Below the pieces are notes generated by a model. It was given only the letters and a program-made list of their open reading frames with translations, made no database searches and was not told the origin of the DNA. Both the position numbers and the translations under genes were made by a program. From contig CBDCWT010000029.1 of assembly GCA_965223305.1 (NCBI GenBank), positions 1 through 57,358 of the forward strand: a DNA stretch of 57,358 bases, read 5' to 3'. This stretch comes from CBDCWT01 sp965223305. GTDB lineage: Bacteria > Planctomycetota > Planctomycetia > Pirellulales > Pirellulaceae. Of this stretch, positions 49,177 through 56,316 are shown piece after piece; position 1 is the first letter of the stretch, and every line of letters starts with the position of its first letter.

Positions 49177-50448
49177 ATGTCAGGTCGCGATCGTGGCGCT
49201 TGGATTTGCCTCGCCGAGCGGACTCGCTTCATTGCGGTGGGTTTGTTGGTTGCGTTTGCCATTGGCTGGTTGTGCTGGTTCTACCCCTTCGACGACCTGC
49301 TGGATCGCAGTGGGACGCCGCTGGGCGCCGACTTTGCGATGTTCTATGTCGCGGGTGAAGTTGTCGCTGCAGGGGAGGTCGACTCGCTCTACGACCAAGC
49401 CGCGCACCAACGGCGGTTGCAGACCTTATTTCCCAATCTGGACCAGCGGTTCTGTCTGCCTTATCGCTATCCACCTTTGGTAGCAATGGTTGCGGCACCT
49501 TTGTCGCGCCTGCCCTACGCCGTGGCCTTCGCGATCTTCAGCGCCGCCTCGGTCGTAGCGTGTGCTGCGTCGTTGGCGCTGCTGGCGCACCAGCTACCGG
49601 TACTTCGGGGAGTGCATCGGCATTGGCTGCTGTGGGCCTGTGCCGGCTGGCCGGTCGTATTGGAGACACTGATTGGTGGCCAAGCTTCGCTGTTGGCACT
49701 GCTCGTTTGCACAGCGACGATCGTGGCCTTGCGGCTCGAGCGAGTCACTTTGGCCGGTGTCTTGCTCGCGCTGGCCATCTGCAAGCCGAATGTGTTGTTC
49801 CTCTTCGCGGTGGGCGCGGTCGTCTATCGGCCACGCCTGTTGAAGGGTGCGATCCCGACCGGTCTGCTGTTGGTGCTTGGCATGATCTTGGGCGGCGGCT
49901 GGCCGGTTGTAGCCGAGTACGTGGCCTTGTCGAGCGAGTTGGCTACCAGTGTCTGGTCCGTGGAAACCCCGTTTTGGAAAGTTCACAGCCTGGCTGCGTG
50001 GCTGGGGATGCTGGTCCCCGGACCTCATCGCGTTATCTGTGCCGTGGCTGGCGTTTTCGCCGCGGCGCTGCTGGGTTGGCAGTGGCGCCGGTGTCCGCAA
50101 CACGAGTCCGCGTGTTTGGCGTTGTTGATGATCGTCAACGCGCTGTTCAATCCGTACACACCGATCTACGATCTCTCGTTGCTGCTGATCGCGGGGCTCT
50201 TCGCTGCCCAGCATCTCCTGTACGACCGAACGCGAGATCGAACCGAAGTGGGTAGCGAGCGAATCAGTCCGGCACCGATCTATCTGGCTTTGCCGTTGGT
50301 TTACTTTGGGCCGCACGTATCTCAAGCCGTGGCCAAGTCGATCGGCCTGCAGCTGTTCCCTTTGCTGCTATTCACGACGGTCGTCGCCGTGAGCATCGTT
50401 CCTTACGGCGCCCGATGGTACTTTTCAGGTCGGCTGCGATCGGCGTGA
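49177..50448 (+). CDS. GT87/DUF2029-type membrane glycosyltransferase
   Basis: 423 residues, ten or so membrane segments. Features of the polyprenol-phosphate-mannose-dependent GT87 family: a first segment, then GADFAMFYVAGEVVAAGEVD with an Asp in the first external loop, the PYRYPPLVAMVAAPLSRLP block, GGQASLLALLV, KPNVLFLFAV and a NPYTPIYDLSLLLI loop. GGAG seven bases before the ATG at 49177 supports that start over the GTG at 49123. Members move mannose or other sugars to cell-envelope acceptors; donor and acceptor are unknown here. Confidence 0.82.
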   Translation: MSGRDRGAWICLAERTRFIAVGLLVAFAIGWLCWFYPFDDLLDRSGTPLGADFAMFYVAGEVVAAGEVDSLYDQAAHQRRLQTLFPNLDQRFCLPYRYPPLVAMVAAPLSRLPYAVAFAIFSAASVVACAASLALLAHQLPVLRGVHRHWLLWACAGWPVVLETLIGGQASLLALLVCTATIVALRLERVTLAGVLLALAICKPNVLFLFAVGAVVYRPRLLKGAIPTGLLLVLGMILGGGWPVVAEYVALSSELATSVWSVETPFWKVHSLAAWLGMLVPGPHRVICAVAGVFAAALLGWQWRRCPQHESACLALLMIVNALFNPYTPIYDLSLLLIAGLFAAQHLLYDRTRDRTEVGSERISPAPIYLALPLVYFGPHVSQAVAKSIGLQLFPLLLFTTVVAVSIVPYGARWYFSGRLRSA

Positions 50449-50542
50449 GAGCGCAGGATGAGGAGCGAGTCTGACCACATTTCATCCGCGCACATTTTCC
50501 TGGCCGGCGTTTTCGTGACGGCATTTTCCGGGGGCATTTTTC

Positions 50543-50836
50543 GGGAGGGCGAGGCCGAAAGGTGTGCGGCAAAACGGCTCCGCAGGAGCGTCGCCCTCCC
50601 GATGATCCGCGCGCCTGTTCGGCGAGAACATGAGGGAGTGAGTTTGGCCACGTTGGCGAGGCACGTTTTCCCTGGCGGGCGTTTTCCGGGAGGGCGAGGC
50701 TCCCGCCGAGCCGGGGTAACCGGAGGAGCAGACCTCTGAGGTTGTCTGTCGGAGGGTTGGGAGGGCGAGGCTCCTGCCGAGCCGAAGGGGTGATGCGCGT
50801 GTGGACTAAACGGCTCCGCAGGAGCGTCGCCCTCCC
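50543..50836. repeat. Cluster of GC-rich dispersed repeats
   Basis: GGGAGGGCGAGGC-type units at 50543-50600 (hairpin with an inverted CGCCCTCCC end), 50688-50713 and 50759-50784, and the inverted CGGCTCCGCAGGAGCGTCGC-type unit at 50810-50836. They fill the convergent gap 50449-50865, which holds no gene. This cluster marks the left edge of the accessory region. Confidence 0.82.
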
Positions 50837-50865
50837 GAGCGCTCCCTCCCGATGATCTGCCGGCG

Positions 50866-51225
50866 TCAGGCAATATCCTTGGTCTTGGTGTCCATGTAGT
50901 TAGAAAAGTCAGGCTGACTTTCGTATTCGTGTTTCACATCTCTCCAGACTTTGGCAATCAGTGGGCTGGCGATCATCTTGTCGAGGTTCTGCTGCCAAAG
51001 CGCCCAGACGTCTTTTTCAACGAGATCTCGTTTGGCCAGGTAGTGTTCCTCGGAGACGAGGTTCAGAAACCGGATGACTGCATGATAGACCGCACCTTTG
51101 TTTAGCGCTGCTTGCACATCAGCGTTCGAGTAGTCGCCTTTGCGGAACCAGAGCGGTAGGTCTCGGAAAATCCGATCAAAGCGATCGGTGTAGGCCAGAA
51201 ACACACTCAGCTGGCTTGGTGTCAT
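50866..51225 (-). CDS. Small protein of unknown function, SEE-x-YL type
   Basis: 119 residues, no signal or membrane segment. The pattern FLAYTDRFDRIFRDLPLWFR ... FLNLVSEEHYLAKRDLVEKDVW, then LWQQNLDKMIASPLIAKVWR and EYESQPDFSNYMD matches, in my memory, the soluble half of proteins that elsewhere have an N-terminal membrane helix (DUF4760-like group). Here that helix is absent, so it may be a shortened member. All-alpha and acidic. It lies alone on the minus strand at the edge of the accessory region, divergent from the genes that follow. The ATG at 51225 has AGGG about nine bases upstream. Confidence 0.55.
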   Translation of the reverse strand: MTPSQLSVFLAYTDRFDRIFRDLPLWFRKGDYSNADVQAALNKGAVYHAVIRFLNLVSEEHYLAKRDLVEKDVWALWQQNLDKMIASPLIAKVWRDVKHEYESQPDFSNYMDTKTKDIA

Positions 51226-51520
51226 GTTGATCGCCCTGTTTGCTCAGTTTTTTTCCTGTGGTCTGCTAGCACCGCGGCAGCCCAAAGCCGCTCGCAGCCA
51301 AAGAGTTGCGGGAATCCACCGAACCCTAATTGACATCCTGGCGTTTTCCGAGGTACTCTGGCAAGTTTTCACTATTGCAATCCGCGGTTCCGCGGCGAAA
51401 AATTGGCTTTGGACGTCCTGGAGAGTGGTGAAATCTTTTTCCTTCCAGTCGGTCCATTTTTGCGGTAAGCTCCTGACCTTTCAAGTCAAGGATGCTAGAG
51501 AAACCGCTGACGAGCTGCCG

Positions 51521-51715
51521 ATGGGATCGAATGAAGAGCTGATGACTGTGCCCGAGGTGATCAAGCTAGCAAAGCTATCATCTGTGGCTGACAGTAAGTC
51601 TGCGCCAGCCCGCCATCTCGCGTCCTATCGACTTGAACGCAGCTTACAGTTGCCTCGGGGTGATCAGTTCGTTTGGCACGACCCATTAGACCAGGGAGGG
51701 AAAGATGGGTGCTAA
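51521..51715 (+). CDS. Possible excisionase-like HTH peptide, 64 aa
   Basis: A short open frame whose start MGSNEELMTVPEVIKLAKLS is like the recognition helix region of excisionase/MerR-type DNA-binding peptides, with a later YRLERSLQLPRGDQFVW resembling the wing strand. The middle (ADSKSAPARHLA) does not fit well, so the protein may be degenerate or the match fortuitous. It overlaps the next gene by 11 bases, which suggests translational coupling. A longer frame to 51224 exists but begins inside the opposite gene. 51226-51520 otherwise shows nothing. Confidence 0.35.
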   Translation: MGSNEELMTVPEVIKLAKLSSVADSKSAPARHLASYRLERSLQLPRGDQFVWHDPLDQGGKDGC

Positions 51716-52436
51716 TCGAGACGCGATCTGGATCGACTTGCACGTCGATCCGGAACCCGAGAGTGTCGCCCGGTTCTTAAAGGACGCCTATACGTCGCGG
51801 ACAGGCGAGCCGGCGAAGCGTTGGCAAAGAGGGAAACTGGCGAGCCGTTTTGCCGACAGGTCTCTTCGGTTTCTTAGTGACGACGGATGGCCCGGGGACG
51901 ACAGGCTACTCGGTGCCGAGCTGGCCGCCATCTATTCCTATGCGGACCATGCCACCTGGCGTAGAGCGAGTGAGATCTCGTCAATTATCGAGGCTCATGA
52001 CTCGTGGTGGAAGCGACTGGAGAGCAGATTCACGGACAACTCGGGTGTGGAAGAGGGCGAGCGACAGCTGCAGACTTACATCATTGTATCTGCTTCAGGC
52101 GAGCATCCGGCACTCGACCGTGAGCACTGTCTCAAGGGGTGTGAGAGCCTTCAAAAGGACGTCGTTGGTCGCGTGCTGATGGCGCTCGAGTCGGATTTGA
52201 ATGAAGTACGCTTTCACAATTCACCGCCGCGCTTTGCCCGCCTTGGCAGGTTGATGACGTCATTGATCAACTTGATCCACCGTCCCCAGCAACGCCGGCA
52301 ACTGATTCATCATTTACAGATATTGGTGGACGAAGCGCCGGACGAATATGGCGATCCATTCATCGAGGATATGCTCATTACATCGCACAAATTTGGCAGC
52401 TTTCTGGGACTAGAGAATTTACCCTACGATCTCTAG
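51705..52436 (+). CDS. Unrecognised helical protein, 243 aa, of the accessory locus
   Basis: I do not recognise this protein. It is mostly alpha-helical, with no signal peptide. The N-terminal part (IWIDLHVDPEPESVARFLKD) may form a strand-helix; then come a basic region KRWQRGKLASRFADRSLRF, a central RRASEISSIIEAHDSWWKRLESRF helix (shown in part: WWKRLESRF), and a C-terminal half with LMTSLINLIHRPQQRRQ and DPFIEDMLITSHK. GGGAGGG four bases before the ATG is a strong ribosome site. It precedes the ParA-like gene after a 180-base composite repeat and overlaps the HTH-like peptide, so the three may be transcribed together. Confidence 0.75.
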   Translation: MGANRDAIWIDLHVDPEPESVARFLKDAYTSRTGEPAKRWQRGKLASRFADRSLRFLSDDGWPGDDRLLGAELAAIYSYADHATWRRASEISSIIEAHDSWWKRLESRFTDNSGVEEGERQLQTYIIVSASGEHPALDREHCLKGCESLQKDVVGRVLMALESDLNEVRFHNSPPRFARLGRLMTSLINLIHRPQQRRQLIHHLQILVDEAPDEYGDPFIEDMLITSHKFGSFLGLENLPYDL

Positions 52437-52600
52437 TGCGTGATTCTTCACTCTCCCCTTGGGGAGAGTCGGCCCAAAGGGCCGGAGAGGGGGAAACCCT
52501 CCCCGGACGCTACGCGTCCGACCCTCCCGCGAGCGGGAGGGTGAAGTGGATGCCAGCAAGTTTGGTCAACATGAAGCTGCACGACCTCTGTGCGGGGGAG
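52437..52600. repeat. Partial composite repeat inside the accessory locus
   Basis: Holds the TCTCCCCTTGGGGAGA hairpin, GTCGGCCCAAAGGGCCGG, a GGACGCTACGCGTCC palindrome and a CCCTCCCGCGAGCGGGAGGG palindrome, and ends with ATGAAGCTGCACGACCTC, also found in part at 37300-37320. It separates the 243-aa gene from the ParA-like gene. Confidence 0.8.
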
Positions 52601-52618
52601 TGCTAGGGTGAGGGCAGT

Positions 52619-53725
52619 ATGCAGATCATCAACATCCATTCCCGGAAAGGAGGAGTTGGCAAGACATCCATCGCTCTGAGCGTCGCCGCGCAGCTGGCGG
52701 CGCGAGGGCGGAAAACTGCGGTTCTCGACTTGGACATGATGGGCACTCACCTGGCGAACTCTCTGCCTTTTGCCAAATACGTTGCCAGTGGTCGCCGTGG
52801 TTTTGAGATTGTTACCGGTGAGCCTCCCCATTCGGATCAGCAGCCCTTTGGAAGGGCGACGTTGTTTTGGAACAAGGTGCTTGTAGCGCTGAAGAGTCGC
52901 GGCAAGCCGATTGGCACTACCGACGTCTTGATGGAGCTTCAGAAAAATAAGTCAATCGTCGCGGCTGACGTGGTCGACGAGGCCAAAAAGCTCTTCCAGA
53001 ACCTGCGGATCATGCCCTGCTCGTGTTTCATCAGAGACATCGACCAATCGTCCCAGTTCGTCCATACCCAGAGCACGAGGGACCGATTCGAGCGTTTTCT
53101 CTCTCGGGTCGCAGCTGACTGCCATAAAGATGGCTACGACTACTTCATCGTCGATAATTCACCAGGCCTCACGTTATCACCTGGTTTGAACTTGCACTGG
53201 ACGCTTTCAATACCAGATTCAACGAACAAATGGGCATGTCATTGCTGGTTTGTCTGCGGTCCAGCTCCTTGGGAACCGGGCCTTACTCTCTACGAGATAC
53301 TGGGATTGCCGCACTTTCAGCTGCAGAAGTTGGCAAGCGCCGTGCTGTTCGTCAACGAAGTTGATTCCACTTATCGAAAGCTGAAGGAGGGTAATCTGTT
53401 CGAGTTGGCGGCCTGTCCTGGGTTGACGGATGCCATCCGCGAGATACCGATGTGGAAGGCATCTCCTTTGAGCGGCGACGATTTTACCGAGAAGTACGTC
53501 ACACCGCTTGGCATCAAAGTCGCCTTGCTTGGCTCCGACCCGGCCGTTCCTGCATCGATGCGGGAAACGTCGGACGATTACGGCGGTTGGTCTGACTGGA
53601 CAGAGAAGTTCATGAGGGACTTCTTGCTCGCTGCCGTCAGCTCACGGCCGCCACGGTTTCACCAGCAGCTGCGGGATACAGCCATCGACAGCGGCGAACT
53701 TCTGCAGGAGCAAGTCAGTTCCTGA
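52619..53725 (+). CDS. Orphan ParA/MinD-type ATPase
   Basis: 368 residues, a deviant-Walker ATPase of the SIMIBI class. The P-loop KGGVGKT has the signature Lys K10 and K15; VLDLDMMG gives the A' motif (D37/D39); the B motif is YFIVDNSPG with D179, where ParA/MinD usually have D-x-P-P. Beyond 200, WFVCGPAPWEPGLTLYEILG and AVLFVNEVDSTYRKL fit the remaining core strands. It is longer than chromosomal ParA (about 260) and has no ParB, MinC or Soj neighbour, so plasmid partition is unlikely. GAGGG about five bases before the ATG. Its last 11 bases overlap the tail of the convergent 769-aa gene. Role probably within the accessory module. Confidence 0.85.
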   Translation: MQIINIHSRKGGVGKTSIALSVAAQLAARGRKTAVLDLDMMGTHLANSLPFAKYVASGRRGFEIVTGEPPHSDQQPFGRATLFWNKVLVALKSRGKPIGTTDVLMELQKNKSIVAADVVDEAKKLFQNLRIMPCSCFIRDIDQSSQFVHTQSTRDRFERFLSRVAADCHKDGYDYFIVDNSPGLTLSPGLNLHWTLSIPDSTNKWACHCWFVCGPAPWEPGLTLYEILGLPHFQLQKLASAVLFVNEVDSTYRKLKEGNLFELAACPGLTDAIREIPMWKASPLSGDDFTEKYVTPLGIKVALLGSDPAVPASMRETSDDYGGWSDWTEKFMRDFLLAAVSSRPPRFHQQLRDTAIDSGELLQEQVSS

Positions 53726-56024
53726 CCACGAAGTGGATGATTTGACTGTCATCCAGTAGCTTCACGACGCGATCGATGTTTTTCCACGGCGGGGTCTTTC
53801 GCTTGTTTTGATCGTCGCCAGCGAGCAGCTGGCGCGCTTGATCCAGGAGCGGCGATGTGCCGCGTGTCGACCCTGGCGACGGGCCCTCATATTCTTCTCG
53901 TTCAATCTCTTGGATGGGTGTCGGTACGTGTCCTAATGGCAACGCCCAGGAAGTTTCTTCCATGATCTCGCCCAAGAACTCAGGGAGTTTCCAGCCCGGT
54001 GGCTTGCGCCGCTTGAGGAGCGCGAAGGACGATAGAGTCGATTCAGTCAGCGAGTCAAGTAGCAGCTTACTACGGCGCTCGACTTTATCGACTCCACGCC
54101 CAGTTGCCCATTCGTGTTTGACGGCGTTCCAAGCCAGCTCGAGCATGAGGGGCGCCAACCAGTATTTGGCTACTGGGTGTGTCCGACGCCAAATCCGGTC
54201 GGTTTCCACCCACCACGTGGTACGACTGGAACCCAGTTGCTTGACAATTGTCTTCGGGAACATTCGCGAGTCGTTAGCGCGGTTGATCCACTCGCCTGAA
54301 TTGGGCACGTCTTCATCTCTGCAGCCGGACATGCGCGAAAACATGTTCCATGCATTCAACAGATAGTTGTCCGGAAACCCGTAATCGTGGACTCCTTCTA
54401 GCACGTTGAGTGCTGCAGCGATCGATCGGCGCGGGATGGCGAAGTCATGCTTCTTGTAGCGTTGTGGTTTGTTCAGTACCTTCTTGCGTTCGCTTGATAG
54501 GACAATCGCGGCGAACTGGAAAAATCGGTCGCGAGTGAACGGCTTCTCCCAACCAATAGAGACTTGTGACTTGGTGGCCTTTTCCAGACGACCGGATAAC
54601 TTCCAAATCAACGACGCAGTTTCAAGTGCCATATCTCGCACAAAAGCAAGCCAGAGGACGGCGTTTAGTAGCGGATCTCGCGATTCCTCTGTGATGCGAA
54701 AGAACTTCTGGTAACCGGTTTCGCCGATCTTCTTGCTCTCCCAGTTGGGTTCATCCATGAAGTCGGTGACACCTGCCGACATGCTGGGACCATCAACCTC
54801 CAGATACCGAAACTCAGCTCCCTTTGTCCTCAGCCAATCTTCTCGTATCCAGTCGAGTAGGTAGTCGGCGGCGAGAATGAGACGCACGGCTGCAAACGGA
54901 CTCCACGGTGAACTCTGATGGTCCCAGACGGCAGATTCCTGCTCGACTCGTCGGCCCGTAGCCGTATCAGCGACCAACGATTCGGCCAAGAAACTCAGCT
55001 TCTCGACTCCGGCGAAATCACTGCTACCCATTGCAGTGTCGGCACTGATCCGCACGCAGTTGGCATGCCCCCAGAGAGTCCACCACGTCAGGGTGTTCAC
55101 CATCAGACGCACCGGTACGATCGGAATGGGTATCGACTCCCGCGTCTTGTTGTGCTCCGGCTGTCCAATTTCCAAATGAGCTCTTTCCCGAAACGGAGCC
55201 GTGTTGCGGAACCAGGGGCCTGCGACTGAGAACTTGTTGCCAAATGTCTCGTCAAGCCAATTTGCCAGTGAGACAATCACATCTCCTTCCCACGTCGGCT
55301 GGTCTGGAGTTGAGACGGGCTGCGGTATTGTCCTGTCTTTACCAACCGGCGCAAGTAGCTCAACGCACTTGGCGAGCAGCCGTAGAGTTTTGAGTGGGGG
55401 CAGCTCCAACGTTGCGATGGCTTGGTCAGTTGGCCAAGTGCGAACGTGAACCTGCCTTTGAGACCGTAACAGTTCCTGATCGCCGAAGACGAGTCTTTGG
55501 TGGTCAGGCGCCGTCGAGCTCTCTGCTCCGTCCGGACTCACTTCGCTCGGTTGTCGAGGAAGACGGGTTGCTGGCAGGCTGACCAGCGCCAAGATCGCCT
55601 CTTGCCGACCCAACAAGAGTGTGGGAAATACGAGTTCGCTGAGGATCAGCAGAAAGGTTGGCCCGAAAGCGCTGGGTGGGATGACAAAATCTAATATCTC
55701 CGTGTGATCGTCCATTCTCTGTTCGCGCGCTGATCCACCCATCCAGTATCCGAAAATCGACGTGTGGCAGGTGGCACCCTGCAGCAGTTGCTCGAGGCGC
55801 AGTTCGGGGACCTCTGTACGTCGGTCGCCGCGATTGTATTTGCAGATCCACTCAAGCAGGTCGTTCGTGTCACAGATCCGCCGGTAGGGGATTCGAAACA
55901 GGTCTCCGACTTGTCTTGTAATCTCACTCTGAATCGTCCGCATTTCCTGCGGTGGAATACCGATGTACAATCCTAAACGGCTAATTGCATTCGGGTCCGC
56001 CAACACAACGTCGGAGTCACTCAT
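53715..56024 (-). CDS. Unrecognised 769-aa tryptophan-rich protein of the accessory locus
   Basis: No family is recognised. 769 residues, no signal peptide, no clear nucleotide-binding loop or metal cluster. Residues 20-70 are polar/helical (SRLGLYIGIPPQEMRTIQSE). About 110-140 is hydrophobic (GPTFLLILSELVFPTLLLG) but too polar around it for a sure membrane helix. The middle is rich in Trp (VNTLTWWTLWGHANC, SAVWDHQSSPWSPF, TRTTWW-like SSRTTWWVETDRIWRR). The C-terminus is charged (DQNKRKTPPWKNIDRV). GAGG six bases before the ATG at 56024 fixes the start; upstream in-frame ATGs at 56060 and 56222 lack a site. It is convergent with the ParA-like gene and divergent, 292 bases away, from the CBS-HEPN gene. 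Confidence 0.8.
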   Translation of the reverse strand: MSDSDVVLADPNAISRLGLYIGIPPQEMRTIQSEITRQVGDLFRIPYRRICDTNDLLEWICKYNRGDRRTEVPELRLEQLLQGATCHTSIFGYWMGGSAREQRMDDHTEILDFVIPPSAFGPTFLLILSELVFPTLLLGRQEAILALVSLPATRLPRQPSEVSPDGAESSTAPDHQRLVFGDQELLRSQRQVHVRTWPTDQAIATLELPPLKTLRLLAKCVELLAPVGKDRTIPQPVSTPDQPTWEGDVIVSLANWLDETFGNKFSVAGPWFRNTAPFRERAHLEIGQPEHNKTRESIPIPIVPVRLMVNTLTWWTLWGHANCVRISADTAMGSSDFAGVEKLSFLAESLVADTATGRRVEQESAVWDHQSSPWSPFAAVRLILAADYLLDWIREDWLRTKGAEFRYLEVDGPSMSAGVTDFMDEPNWESKKIGETGYQKFFRITEESRDPLLNAVLWLAFVRDMALETASLIWKLSGRLEKATKSQVSIGWEKPFTRDRFFQFAAIVLSSERKKVLNKPQRYKKHDFAIPRRSIAAALNVLEGVHDYGFPDNYLLNAWNMFSRMSGCRDEDVPNSGEWINRANDSRMFPKTIVKQLGSSRTTWWVETDRIWRRTHPVAKYWLAPLMLELAWNAVKHEWATGRGVDKVERRSKLLLDSLTESTLSSFALLKRRKPPGWKLPEFLGEIMEETSWALPLGHVPTPIQEIEREEYEGPSPGSTRGTSPLLDQARQLLAGDDQNKRKTPPWKNIDRVVKLLDDSQIIHFVVRN

Positions 56025-56316
56025 GGCTGCCTCATCAGTGTAATAGTCCGACCGATTCATTGAGAGGGAATCTTCAAACCTGGATGACCCCTCACACTTT
56101 CCCGCAAGTGGGACGTGAGACGAAAGGCACCGCTGTGCGGTCTTTCCGGAGTTTGAAGCACGCCCCCCTAAGCGATCTGCTGCGGCCGAAAGTACAGTCG
56201 ACTTTCTGCATCGCTTCGGCATGAACCACTCGGGTTCAGTTGGTCAGGTCGGATATTATCAAGGAGCAGCAGCTCTATTTCAATATTCAAAATTCGATCG
56301 CCTACTGAGGGCAGCG
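56025..56316. promoter_or_regulatory. Divergent promoter region of the 769-aa and CBS-HEPN genes
   Basis: 292 bases between two start codons on opposite strands. This is the only place where a shared control region could act on both. No clear -35/-10 pair or operator palindrome is seen, so the call rests on gene arrangement only. Confidence 0.4.

Noticed and set aside
51224..51520. Upstream extension of the HTH-like frame to 51224
   Set aside because: It begins inside the start of the opposite gene, has low-complexity unlikely protein sequence and no ribosome site; only the last 64 codons look protein-like.
52619..53725. ParA-like gene as a sign of an integrated plasmid
   Set aside because: No ParB, replication gene, parS-like iterons or transfer genes are seen nearby.
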